The notes below the pieces were generated by a model, which saw only the letters and a list, made by a program, of their open reading frames with translations, did no database searches and had not been told where the DNA came from. Positions 12,091 through 24,099 of a stretch of 64,000 nt of DNA are shown here, piece by piece. The position numbers and the translations under genes are program-made. Position 1 is the stretch's first letter; each line of letters begins with the position of its first letter. The stretch is from Atriophallophorus winterbourni. Its lineage: Eukaryota; Platyhelminthes; Trematoda; Plagiorchiida; Microphallidae. Location of the stretch: contig JACCGJ010001501.1 of NCBI GenBank assembly GCA_013407085.1, positions 59,353 to 123,352 of the forward strand. Direction: 5' to 3'.

Positions 12091-12260
12091 TCTGTTAAGA
12101 ACGCCGTGTAATAGTGCCACACAAATATAGCTTTGTTAACCGATTCACCACTGATTCAAGACTCACTGAACCTGATAATACTGTTTCCACCAGATGACGG
12201 CAAACATTCAGAACGCTATAGTGCTGTGTAAGGGATGATGATGTGAGCAACAAAATAAAG
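12090..12260 (+). repeat. Hammerhead-like repeat, second subfamily
   Basis: Contains a CAGATGACGGCAAACA..GAACGC core in place of CTGATGAGTGCAAACAGCACGAAAC. Related copies are at about 21410-21490 and 56985-57075, where the core keeps CGGCAAACAGCAAGAAAC. Confidence 0.45.
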
Positions 12261-12690
12261 CGTATATGAATTATTACATGAAATTGGCATGCAAGTTTCA
12301 TTAAGATCCCTATTTTTCTACTGCGAAAGTTTCCCGAACACCATCAGTGATCGATGGTAATCATTTCTCAAAAACGTAATTTAGTTTGAATGCAAATGTA
12401 TTTGAGTACTTCGATGAATCAAACATGCTATCGATCATGCTCGCTGCAAAAGAAGCAAGAAGTTATTCGATCACGAGAAACAAAAGAATGATGACAAAAC
12501 CGCATTTAAAACTATTCGAAATTCCAGATGCGATTAATGTTGATGCAAACCAAATCACTTGAATACAATTGAGTAATATATATTCAAAACCATAATTCTT
12601 ATATAAAAAATTCCTGTTGAAAGGAAATCTTGATACAATTTCGATAAAATAGTAACAGAAAATCTCAATCAATATGATGTACATTGATCT
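12260..12690. repeat. Dispersed repeat R2, copy 1
   Basis: Matches 16430-16870 and 51890-52270, including the run of GTAATTTAGTTTGAATGCAA and the following 250 bp. Confidence 0.7.
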
Positions 12691-12749
12691 TTAAATAAGA
12701 TCGTCGCATAATTGACGAGAGAGAGGTAAATTTATTAGGATAACGCCGA

Positions 12750-12910
12750 TGGACCGAGTTCGGCCAATCATGCTGTCGCTGCACGAGAGATAGTTCTCGT
12801 GGAATCAAAGGGTTGGCTCTTTCATAGATCTGTGTTGCATGACAAAGTCATGCGAATAAAATGTACATCCGTGCACGACTTCGAACTACGGAGGGCAAAT
12901 AAACAATCAT
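12750..12910 (+). mobile_element. Family A 3' end fragment
   Basis: Ends with ATGTACATCC..CGACTTCGAAC..CGGAGG, the 3' end shared with 32200-32245. Confidence 0.6.
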
Positions 12911-13639
12911 TTCAAGCTAAATTTTAAAACGATATATGAATTTTGTATTTTATACTTTAAGTATCAACGATTTCCTAATATCAAAATATAAAAACAATTT
13001 TCATTATATTTTATACTGATTTTTTGAACATCACTGAATGAACAACATCTACATGTGTGAACACTTTTTATTTAAGGTGTTGGTCATGCTTCAATTTTCA
13101 ATCCGTAGCTTGCAAGTTACAAACCTTGTATTGATTAATCATTTTCGCCAAATCAAAGCACATTTTCACAAAACAGTTTAAGTGAAATGAAGGTTTTAAT
13201 TTTATCTTAACATCGCGCAAACCGTTACACATGGTGGATGCACTTTGATATCCTTAAATTGACCTGTGTGTTCTTAGATTTGAAGTTTCTGTCTAACGAC
13301 GTTTTCTGACCGCTACGTGCTAATTTTCAGTTCAGTGCCATTAATATTTCTAAAGTATACGTTGTGTCATAGAATGGCAATTAAATCAAAATCAAATATA
13401 TATATATATATCGCAATTGATTTCTGCGAAGCACCAGAATACAAAGCTGTTATATAAACGTGTGAAAGATAGCTCTAAAAACTTTGTCGGTCTTCACTGA
13501 ATACACTCATCAGACTGATAACTCTTTGCCGACTGTAATGCTGGTGTTTTGCAGAAAGATTCATAAGCCTAATCAGGAACCAATCATCCGACTTGACCGT
13601 CCGTCCTCGATCAAACTGTTGATTACATCGATTGCGCTT

Positions 13640-14700
13640 ACTGGCACTTAGGAAAATTAAAAGTGAAGAAATGTCCAGGACCAGAAAATATATCTCCAAA
13701 AGCTGCCTATATCATGTTGTACTTGTTGTGTTGACTGGAAAATAGGACCAAAATTACCCATTTAAAAGTGCTGTTGCCGGTCTAAATTTAAAAATTACAG
13801 GCCAGTGACATTGCTGTATTCATTTATCGAACGTGTTTGTGTGAATAACAACCGAAAAAATAGTGCGACATCTGCAGACGAACCAAATTTTGGCAGTTGC
13901 CTTGCAGGGACTTCACAGAAATCGCTGTTGTTTAACAAAACGCTGAGTTTATGTGAAAGGCATATTATAGGATAAAATCGAGGTCACTAGCACTGTTTCA
14001 GAAGGATCAGTGCTACGACAAATACTGTTCTCAGTCATACTCGAAGATATACTAATAACAAATGAGAGTACGGTGGTTTTGTTTGCATATTATATAAAAG
14101 TATGGATTTGAATTAGTAATGCTGATGATTGTATTTTGCTGCAAAACGATTTGGATTCTTTGTACAACGGGCAATCGGAAATTAAACTGCATTTTATTGT
14201 GCAAAAGTCGCAGATGATTCATATCTGTAGTGAACTTTGATTTTATTATCTATACAAGCTCGGCGAGAAAATCTTGGAGTACACCGAAGAATAATGACAT
14301 AGTTGTCCTGATTTGCAGTAGGTTAAAAAATGGTATACATTGCGAAGCCATTCAGAGTATTGCGTCTTGGCAGCTCAGCATTTTACAGCGTATGTTTTAC
14401 GTTTTTCGCTGAGGTGTTTTCCTTTCCTGACGAGAACATACATACATCCGTTTTAGGATATACCGCTGAATCCTGATAACCGTGGCTCAAAAAAATATCA
14501 CTTCTGGATCGCATATATCAGTAAGCTTCTATGCTTAACATTGGATTCGAAAGTATGTCATTCGCTTGATGACTCAGCCAATTGGATCTGAGGACACTTG
14601 CATAACGGAAAATGCGAGGCTATCTAATTCTCGCATACAAAACACTTACTACTTTCTTCCACCCATTGGACTTATTATTTTAACATTGTTCTTCTAGCAA
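13640..14700 (+). mobile_element. CR1-like LINE fragment, degraded
   Basis: Matches 45090-46200 and retains traces of the RT block around the catalytic DD and the following thumb region, with many stops. The 13399-13411 TA run just before it has a counterpart at 45061. Confidence 0.6.
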
Positions 14701-14769
14701 AAGCGATGGCCATGATCGCGAGTTCAAAATACAACACTCCAAGCAGAAGTGCTTCAGGTGTTTTATTCG

Positions 14770-15110
14770 GTATTGACCAATGTTCAGGATCACTCTATTT
14801 TCCTCCGAAACTGAAGTGGCTTTTGCATTTTCGAGAACGTCGAGCTAAATAACACTTCATGATGTGGTTCATCCTCAACAAGAATTGGGTAAACATTTTG
14901 ACTCTCAATCACAGCAGTTTCAAAGTTGTTGCAATGTTGCTGGTGAGCCGGATAATAGGCAGCTGCATTGGAAAGTGTCGTCTGTAACCCATAGATATCT
15001 ATGCAATATAAATGTTACAAATCTTCTGAAAATGTCGTTTTAATTTAAACTGTTAACTTTATTTTGTCGATGTCGACCACGTGCAACATTTTTAAAAATA
15101 TTTCACTGTT
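14770..15110. other. Duplicated non-coding segment
   Basis: Matches 50180-50490; no gene recognised. Confidence 0.4.
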
Positions 15111-15360
15111 TCAAGTGGTTGCCTACCATGATCCTAACGTTTATACCTGTTGATTGCACACAGCAAGATGCCGGTCGTGCGTTGTGTGTGATGGAAATAA
15201 ACTTTTCAATGTCTTGGTCTCATCAGCGGACAGTCATTTATTTGGTAAGAAGCACAGTGTCCGAGTTATAGTCAATGTTGAGCAATATTTCTTCTTTTCG
15301 TCAACATATGCTGATATATTTCGTCACACTTTTGCATGGCGCTAACTATACAGCATTCTC
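15110..15360 (+). repeat. Hammerhead-associated repeat
   Basis: Drifted core near 15147-15182: CTGTTGATTGCACACAGCAA followed by GATGCCGGTCGTGCG, so stem II (TTGC/GCAA) and the GGTC cleavage-site box survive while the first box has one change. Counterpart at 50510-50760. Confidence 0.6.
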
Positions 15361-15779
15361 GATAAAATATAAAATTATAAAAAGTTGAATTTGAATATTT
15401 ATATAATCTAAGTTTAAAATTGTCCGAGGTTTAGATAGCTCACAATCAGTTTTGGTAAAGGCACTTACCAGAAAACTTGGTCCGATAGTGCCGGACAAAA
15501 TTTCCTTAACCCATCAATCTATTCCCCGAGCATAATTGTTTAAACCCTATTTAGAAGCTTTAAAATGTTGTTCAATTCAACTGTAAATTAGAATTATTTA
15601 TCGTCATCTTCATGAGATGAAACAGTACCCAGAATCTATCAACAGTGCGATAGCAATGTGTTAAAAACTTGCGTTTTTCATTCCACTTTATTTCACTGCT
15701 TTATTCTACTTAAACCTGTGGCAATTTGTCTATTGAATTTCAACATCCTACATTTCTGACCGTTTTTATTTATTCAATT

Positions 15780-16300
15780 TCCAGATGTAACCCCAACCTA
15801 CACGTTTGAATGTAAATCACAAAGAATTCTGGCCCCTCAGATCAAACCCACGGAGCATCTTGTATCCATCTTTTGCCTTTTTGATTGCAACAACATTGGT
15901 CATTATTGCAGATTTACAATATTGCACAAACAACCCTTCTAAACAGATCTTGGAATATAACTTCACGCCGGGCTCAGCAAATTGGTGAACAAGAGGTACA
16001 TCTGCAGGGGTCTATGATTTTGATTTGTCCTAACATGACTATATTTACCCAGACCGATGAGGAAATGTGTTTAATCAGATGTTATAACTCAGGAATAGCG
16101 ACATATGTTGGTACAATTGAAGTTGATAAAAAAGGGGAATTAGAAGATCTGCAGCTTCAATTTTAAGAGTTTGATGGCGATACGCCGTGTTGTCTGAGAT
16201 TAATTCAAATTAGTCTGTATTGGAAACAGTTTGAACAGCAATAAACAACGATGGCCGGGAGACAAAGAAAGTAGATATCCGCGTGACAACCGCCATTGTT
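15780..16300. repeat. Duplicated segment with unrecognised open frames
   Basis: Plus-strand frames at 15806-15988 and 15885-16166 overlap. The counterpart at 51220-51760 breaks both, so neither looks like a conserved gene. I recognise no domain. Confidence 0.4.
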
Positions 16301-16429
16301 TGGGATAACAAATAGAGCAAAAGATAAAAAAATGAATTGGTAGAATATTACCGTCGTGCTTAGAAGTTAATACCCAAGCAACTAGAAGATAATTACTCAT
16401 TTTCCTAATATTTTATCATTTTGCATATG

Positions 16430-16870
16430 CGCAGTACAAGTTTAATTAGCCTCCCATTTCGTTCTACTGCGAACGGTAAACGAAACCCATTATATATATG
16501 ATATATCAAAAGGGTAATTTAGTTTGAATGCAAATGTATTTGTGTACTTCGATGAATCGATCAAGCTGTCGATCCTGCTAGCTGCAAACGAAGCCAAAAG
16601 TTATTCGATGACAAAAAAACAAAAGAATAATGACAAAACGGCATTTGAATCTATTCGAAATGCGATGAATGTTGATACAAACCATTTTTCTTAGAATTAC
16701 ACTTCCACTATATCCACCGAAATCTTACACATCATATAAGCGTGATATTTTCAACCATAATTGTTATAAGAGAAATTCCTTATTAAAAAAATCTTGTTGC
16801 AAATCGATATTAAAAAGTTAGTATGATGAGAAAATCTCAAGCAATATGATGTACATTGATCTTTTTACTG
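16430..16870. repeat. Dispersed repeat R2, copy 2
   Basis: Second copy of the repeat at 12260-12690. Confidence 0.7.
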
Positions 16871-18080
16871 AAGAAAAACTTTCAGAATATCATCGCACAA
16901 TTTTTGAGATGTGTCATTGGAGAGATTCATTGTTAAGATGAATATAATGATTATTTCTAGAATGTCCTTATTGGGAACAGAGAATCGGGTGATACGATTC
17001 TAATGGGACCATAGAGCAACAAACATTTCATATCACAGATGAACCGCGTGGGAAGAATAGATTCGACATAAATTATTTGAGAAATTGGAAAGATGTGTTA
17101 AATTACATTATTTGAAATAATGAATCCTATAGGCTGGGCATGTTTCTCCCTAATGAGTTCTGCGGACTGAAATCTAGACAAACTATGACTACATTATTAT
17201 ACTTCGTGTTTTTCACCCAAAAAAATAGTTGATAAGTTTCAAACACAGAACCGGATGCGAAAACGTTTTTTGTTTTTGACTATAGCGTCAAATGGTGTAT
17301 ATTTTAAGTACCACAATGAACATTGTACAACCAATAGCTACGCTGGGTCCCTTTTGATAATAAATGTGGAAGCGAAGCTACGTTTACTTGAAAACCGCTT
17401 CATGACTTCACCAATTTCAACATCCCAAACACGTGAAAAAAGGTGAATTACTTTACAAGTATTTAACAATTTAGGAGCCAGATTTCCCAATCCATGGAGT
17501 CAAAATCAGCCAGCTTGTTATTTAATTTACCGCAATTGTGTTCTCCCCTTTGGTCAACGTCCAAATTTTAACACACCATAGAGAAGCTATTTTGTAATAT
17601 GACCGGCTTCCATTATGTTGTCATGACCCAGCTATCGTAGTAAGCTGGACATGCACTGAATGAGATTAATCTTTAATTGTTTCAAACCTATCTGAAAGAG
17701 GTTAATTGGTTAAAATATCAACAAATGTGAAATCGATCGCAGCGATATTGAAACGTTTCCGGAAATTGGTGGTCTGATACGCGATAGGTAAAACTGTGCA
17801 TACCTGTAATCCTGAAGGCGTGAACATTTATTTGATAACTTTCAATTATAATTGTTCGCACTTAAAAATCCTTAGTCAGGCATTTTTATCAATACCTGAC
17901 TGATATATTTAAACCAAATTGACAGAAAGTTCAATTTGAAATAATTCATTGAAATGCTGCATACAACAAATGTAAGGAATTGTATTGTATAATGATCTTT
18001 CAGTCAATAAAATGCAATAACTAAGTTTGTTCGATAGAAAGTACGATTTTATTTATGAAAAAACACATTTCAATGTATTT
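16870..18080. other. Duplicated non-coding segment
   Basis: Collinear with 52270-53620; no gene recognised. The 17255-17446 frame is not conserved in the other copy. Confidence 0.4.
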
Positions 18081-18084
18081 CAAT

Positions 18085-18280
18085 GACACGCCTTACGCCA
18101 GGTATCTTGTTGTTTGCACTCATCTTGTAGTGACAGTATGATCAGGATACGCATGCGCAAGAAACAGTACAAGATTTGTAAACCAGTTGCGTTTGTAAAC
18201 CACCGTTGGATGAGGTTGGCACGACCCACCAGCTCGAACACATGTGTGCACACGCAGGCACATGGAAATTATTATTAGTC
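18085..18280 (-). repeat. Hammerhead-associated repeat
   Basis: Minus strand carries ..CTACAAGATGAGTGCAAACAA then CAAGATACCTGGCGTAAGG: box 1 (CTGATGA) reads AAGATGA, and the stem II/GGC half is altered. Precedes two plus-oriented copies. Confidence 0.55.
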
Positions 18281-18282
18281 CT

Positions 18283-18720
18283 TTGTTTCTAGCGCATGCA
18301 CATCCAACTCGCAATAGTCCTACCAGAAGCTTGCAAACAGCAAGTTACACACGTGTGTTGTGAGATGGAAATTCATGCAAATGTGCACTTTGGTTCATCG
18401 TTATAGGATCAACACTATTATACATTTGTTTCGACACATGTGATTGAACCGGTCGGTCGTACCAGCCCCAAGGAACAGTGGCATACAAGCGCTAAATTGT
18501 TCACCATTCGACCATTGTTTCATGCATATGCGGATCCTGATCATACTGTCCCTACCTAATGCCAGCAATCATCTCTAAATCCACGTGGGAATGTGTTGTG
18601 GAAATGCAAACAATTGTGTATTTCTGTTCAAGAGTATAGACTTAAAACCATTATACTTCTGATTAAAAGCATGTAGTTGAACAGATTGGTCGTAACAACC
18701 AAATCAACGGTGTTATAGAA
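18283..18720 (+). repeat. Two hammerhead-associated repeat copies in tandem
   Basis: Family starts at 18283 (GTTTCTAGCGCATGC) and 18518 (GTTTCATGCATATGCGG), a spacing of about 235 bp, close to the 233-bp monomer at the window end. The cores are degraded. Confidence 0.6.
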
Positions 18721-18864
18721 TCGCAACTCGTTAACCATTTCATGTTATTTAGCCATATATTACAAATTAGTTGACTCAGTTTGGTTAAATAATACAGACC
18801 GTTATTTTCCTAAATTTATTAAACACGGATTGCGTAATTTAGTGTGGAGTTAACTTTAACTCAC

Positions 18865-18991
18865 CTCATTTCCGCTGCATGTTCGCTGAAGGTTTCACAA
18901 CATTTTTTCTGTTTTTTCCTATGCCGCGTTTTCGTTTTTTGCTCCAATTCGTCTGTCTCATCGCATGTTTGAAAGTTTTATCCCACCTGAT
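18865..18991 (-). pseudogene. Basic exon-like segment, block 1 (decayed)
   Basis: 127 nt ending at a GTGAGT donor. Same frame as the three other blocks but starting ATC instead of ATG, and with TGA as its final codon. Lys/Arg-rich. Keeps FKH..NWSKK where block 3 has FKP..KWSSK. Likely a dead copy. Confidence 0.5.
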
Positions 18992-19500
18992 TGTTGAACT
19001 GAAAATTGTTTAGTAATATCATGTTACTCTAAATTCTTTTCCGCGTCGTACAACTACCAAATTTCCAATCATCAGTCCTAATGTTCCCTGCTGAAATAAG
19101 GAAAACATTTTGTATATTATTGGGTCAATTCTTTGTTACCATTTTCCGTAGGAACATCAGAGTCTTTCCATTGTTTACATACATTCTCCCCGCAAACGGA
19201 ATCAATTAGCAAAGAATTAGGATTTGTGATTTAATTGCGTAGCGTTTTCTCATAAACCCCACGCATTACTGGTGAAATCTTCGCTGTTCTAACACAGACA
19301 AACATGATCAATCTGGCCTTGTCTGATGAGTTTTAACAACACGAATGCGGTCCCACAGCATCTAAAATAAATATTTCCATTTCTAAGCTCACGCAACCTA
19401 CTAGGATACATCAATAATTGACATATACAAGAAATCCATCAATTGGATATTATTTTGAAACATACCTCAATATTATGACAACAAACAATTTCATTAAATG

Positions 19501-19788
19501 TTATCGCTGTGTGTCAGATACATCTTCTTTGAATTGCATTTGCTCGATGTTCATAATATTTGTAACTATATTCTCAATCGGGCGGCGTTTACTAAGAAAG
19601 GCCTCCAACGTTTGTGGCGTTATATACAATGTGTCGGGGTGGCTGATCAATAAGCTCGTAAGCCAATCTGAGCAATCGTAGCTACGACCACAATGCTCAA
19701 TCACAGGTGCCCAATCAAAATTGGCGGCTAAGACCTTTTCTAATATATAGAGTTTCTCATTTAAAAACAATTTTTTTATGCACGCCAT
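19501..19788 (-). CDS. Hypothetical 95-codon frame, conserved region of block 1
   Basis: Starts MACIKKLFLNEKLYILEK and includes WAPVIEHCGRSYDCSDWL. Function not recognised. The region is present in all four blocks. In block 3 the frame is open for about 60 codons with one small shift (MACIKKC..WAPMIEHFGGSYESSHC), while blocks 2 and 4 have several stops. This suggests an old coding exon, now intact only in block 1, or an open frame by chance. Cys and acidic residues around the shared EHxGxSY motif are the most conserved part. No splice signals were confirmed at its ends; it could be a single exon or a retained fragment of a transposon gene. Confidence 0.35.
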   Translation of the reverse strand: MACIKKLFLNEKLYILEKVLAANFDWAPVIEHCGRSYDCSDWLTSLLISHPDTLYITPQTLEAFLSKRRPIENIVTNIMNIEQMQFKEDVSDTQR

Positions 19789-20186
19789 TGAGGATATTTG
19801 TATAGAAATTTAACTAACAATGACCGATATAAAATTATTATCACTATTTCACAATTTCAATGTCCGAAATCAATCCATTATTTGCGCGACCGAATTGCTG
19901 ATCATCGTCGAATATTCATCGTTTTACTGGTTGTCGTATTCCAATATCATTACTCCAATGATTCGAACTAAGATAACAGTTGGGGTAAACTCACAGCGTA
20001 TTTGTATCTGTGATGAAAATCATCCCAGGACAAATGATTTGAATTATAAAGAGTTATAAATGTATTAGGACATGAATAGTGAAGTAGTATTTATCATTAG
20101 TTTGGTTGTGGTGCAATGTCGCATTACAATGTGCTAATTTGACTTCTAAAGTTTATTAAGTAAACCTGACTTAGCAAACATTCGTA

Positions 20187-20378
20187 ATGAAAGTTCATCT
20201 GGAAGATATTATTCACAAGGACGAATTTTCAGGGGATAAGCAAACATTTGACACATTTATATTCCGTAATAAAACTAGCCAATATATTATAAATGTTAAA
20301 CATTTATGGCAATATTTGTTAGAATTAGATAAAAATATGTACGTAATTTATAACTTTAGATGCGAACATAATCAATAA
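20187..20378 (+). other. Block 1 plus-strand frame, not conserved
   Basis: Opens MKVHLEDIIHKDEFS, and this first part is similar in all four blocks (29470, 56270, 62980), but blocks 2 to 4 then reach a stop or frameshift after about 18 codons. No function recognised. Confidence 0.25.
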
Positions 20379-21099
20379 TGCTGCATTGTTTCCATTAATC
20401 AACACGAAACTGTTAGCTGCTGTGATTAATATGAGTGGTGATCGATGGGATGGAATTACAGCTCGGTCCCATTAGTCTACGCGTTGTATACACGAGTATT
20501 GGGGCGAAATTAGGTAATTACAGTCGAGTCTCTTCGCATATTATTCTATTTCGTTTGATTACTACAAATCTTATTAGTCAAGGTATCATTGCCCGCAATC
20601 ATTGCCACAAATGTCTCGTTATACTCCATAAATTAGATCCATATATTAGATCACCAATGAAAAGCTGAGTATTATAAAGTTGCCATTAGAGAAGTATTCT
20701 GAATTGAATTGTTCATTCTTAGCAATTCAACAGCATTTTGCTTTCCACACACGATACAATTATCCTCGGTAATAGGACTCAAATTTGGTTTTATATATAT
20801 TTCAAATCGAATAAACAAAACGTAAGTCAAAGGTTTACTCAACTTTCCACTATTGCATTGTTTTCGAGAGATGAACTATTAAAAGATGTTTGCTTATTTT
20901 GCCACTTACAAAGTGGTATGTTGTCAAATGCAAAAAAGCGAAAAGTAATTCTAATGAAATATTAACGAACGTGATAAAAATTTGGAAAGCGGCTAACTGT
21001 TCCATGTTAAATAACCTAGTGACTCTTTAGTTCCCGATATCGAACCTGAAATATGTTTCAATTGTTTTATAAAAGAAGCGAAAACGTATCAATTTGCTT

Positions 21100-21760
21100 A
21101 TTTAAACGCCACATAAATTTCCGTTAAAATGAATCACATTCACCCAGGGCGACCCGATTGTAACAATGTTATTAATTCGACGAATTAGATTAAAACAAGT
21201 ACGTAATTTTTATGGCTTTAGGTATACATAATGAATGATGCTGCATAATTATTTTCATAAGTGAACACAAAACACTTTATCTGTCGTGATAATTATTAGT
21301 GGAGATCGTTTGGGTGCATTTACTTCGACGTCCATCAAATCTACGCATTCTATACATGAGAATAGTGTCGAAATGAGGTAATTATACTTCGGTTCAAGTT
21401 TTGTTGAAACTTATCTTACTGTATTCACCCGGCGACGGCAAACAGCAAGAAACTGATAGTGGTGTGTATGGGATGGGGATGTGAGAAACACAATACATTT
21501 GATTCTGTCTCTTTGCACATTATTTTATCTCGTTCAAGTAAAACAAATCTTTCCAGTCGTTGTATCATTGCCAGCATTTATTGCCACAAATGTCTCGTGA
21601 TAGACTTTCACCCGATTTTGTTGCAGTGACTGAAACTTGATTTCAGCCCTGCATAACTGATGCTGAGCTTTCGGTTCATAAAATTCCGTCGCGATCGCCA
21701 TTGAAGATCTGATGGTGGAGTTGCAGTCTACTAGCAAGAAGGTTTAGCGCAGTGTAATGT
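21100..21760. repeat. Extra copy of the block tail
   Basis: Matches 20330-20700 and 23840-24080 (shared run about TTTCCGTTAAAATGAA near 21119 and 23860). Includes a second-subfamily hammerhead-like core near 21420-21480. Confidence 0.55.
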
Positions 21761-22029
21761 CATCGATCATCCTAAATTCAGTGTTCCTGATACGATGTGG
21801 TGTTCAGTAAAGCTAGTCAATGGAGATGAATGTACCATCGGCATCATTTACGGCTCGCAATCATCCGAAAGCTAATCGAATACTTGCATCGCATCACTAG
21901 CAGCTAGACTACGCAATTGCTGATCATTGTCGATTTCAATATCTCGCCTCTGTTTTCAAGAGGTGAACATTTGTTTAACGGCCCTGGCGGTGTTTTCTGG
22001 TGACAGCGTTCTAGCGTAGGCTGTGCATT

Positions 22030-23830
22030 CGAACCTCACTGCATTAGTTCCAACATAAATTCAAGGGAGTTACAGATATTGCTTCACTGCAAAACCATGT
22101 TAGCTAGGTAACTATAAGGCCGGGTGTTGACTTAACTTTAACCGTTGACCTTGTCTTAACGCCTGAGGCAACCGCCACAGAGGATATACCGCTGGGAAAA
22201 GAGCGATCATGCGTTGCTTTGGTTTGATTATGTATGTAGTTCAGAATCATTGAGCGAACAGACAAAAATCTTGAGGTAAATACAATTTAAATCGTTAAAT
22301 ATCAACCTCCAGTATGTACACACTCATGATTTTGATTCAATGAATTCTGGCTCATAATAAGTTTCTGAATTATCTGAATTCGGAGATTGACGAAAATTCG
22401 ATTTTGGTACCACACAAATGCAACTATAACAAACAGTTTGTTGTTTGTATTGTGACTGTGCGCATGAAAGAACATTTTGAAAACCGGAAATATTTTGACG
22501 GCAGCACATCGCGGCTTTCGAAGAGATCGTTGCAGTTTATCTAACCTTCGTTCAACTTTCGAGGATTGGACAAAGGCACTAGACGAAGGTAAGGCTGTAC
22601 ATGCTTGATACATCGATATTTCCAAAGATTTTGAAAGAGTCAACCATGTCATCTCAATTCAAAAGCTCGAAGCTTATGGAATAAAGGGAATATTGCTAGA
22701 TTTGTTAAGGGACTATCTTACTGATAGACACGTCCATGTTTGCGTTGGCAGCACCTAATCTAGAAAAATAGACATTACGAATGGAGTTCGGTAAGGATCG
22801 GTGCCTGGCTTTTTTCTATTTTTGGTGTATATGAATGACATAGTAGCGTATATTGGATGCAACTAGATACTTTTTGCCGATGTTATTGAAATATGGAAAC
22901 TCATCTGGTCTGTTGATTACTGTACGGCATTACAACGGGATCTGTGTAACTTATTTCGTTGGTCACAGTCATATGAGCTATCAATTAATACTGCGAAATG
23001 TGAAATGCTGGGTGTGGTTTAACATTAAAACTGGACTTATTGCCGGATAGTGTACAATAAAGCTTGACGTGTCTTGAGTATTCTAAAGAGAATATTCAGG
23101 TCTTTTAAGCCCGAAACCCTAACCCGCGTTGTTAATACGTATATACGTCCGGTAATGGAATATTCCATCCAAGCCTGTGGAACATGGCTAAGGAGGGAAA
23201 TCGAACTACTCAAAATGATTAATCATGGTGCCACAAAGTTTTTGAAATTGAACCAACACGATTTTAGCCAACGACAGATACGTAGTGACCACACGTTGAC
23301 ATTCAAAATGCTGCATACTGAAAAAAATGCCCTTAAACACACGCTGAAGCCCTTATTCGAACACGAATACATTCAAAGGCTTTAAGCATTCCGCATTCTC
23401 GATAGGTTATTTGTCGTAATTTCTTCTCGGTAATAATTTGGCCTGGTGTATTAAAGCAACATGAACCCAGAAAAATATTAACAATGTGATTTTGATTAAA
23501 TTTTTATTTTTGATACAGTTGTCATCCAATAGTACGTGTAGAGCATAAGCTTTTTATCACCATAAAATCGTGATTCTTGATTCTTGATTCACTTAAATTT
23601 ATTTGCCTCAAGAAATCACACGCTCGGAATCTATTAAGATTTTCGCTTCCGAACTCGATGAGAATATAACAAACCATGAGGAATGTGACTGTCCCTATTG
23701 ATGTTCGATATATTTTAAACATAATTTTTTCCATTCCATATACTTGTCATTTTATGGTTATTCTTATGCTTAATGCTTTTTCTACCATGAAAGTTTCTGT
23801 GTTCTGAGTATTAAGTTCTGAACGTAGCGT
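22030..23830 (+). mobile_element. CR1-like LINE, internally deleted
   Basis: Same element as 46940-49400. It starts at almost the same point, in the end of the endonuclease-like region (..LGKE/GKSD..). About 690 bp equivalent to 47360-48050 are missing, so the early RT motifs are gone. The RT part after 22470 (ENRKYFDGSTSRLS..) and the thumb piece 23074-23385 (MSILKRIFRSFKPETL..) are recognisable. Ends at the CR1 3' tail near 23740-23830. Confidence 0.8.
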
Positions 23831-24099
23831 GTAGTTTTTCAAACGACACATTAATTTCCGTTAAAATGAACCAGATTCACTCAAGGCGACCCGTTTGTAA
23901 CACTGTTATCAATCCTGCGAATTAGATAAAAATATGTACGTCATTTATATTGCTATAGGCGAAAATAATCAATAATGTTGCATTATTTTTTTCATTAGTC
24001 AACACAAAACTCTTGAGCTGCTACGTTTATTATTAGTGGTGATCGTTGTGGTGCAATTACTTAGCCGTACCCTTTTAGGCCTACTTCGGTCGATGTCAT

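Larger units (their letters stand above)
12700..20700. repeat. Segmental duplication, copy 1
   Basis: Collinear with 44430-57200. Anchors in order: family A tail (12830/44490), repeat R1 (12910/44560), TA run (13395/45061), CR1-like piece (13800/45090), then 14790/50180, 15780/51220, 16430/51880, 17240/52640, hammerhead repeats (18100/53640), basic exon (18865/54692), 19500/55640, 19820/55900, 20190/56270. Copy 2 is longer because of about 4 kb inserted between 46210 and 50170, plus smaller insertions. Confidence 0.8.
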
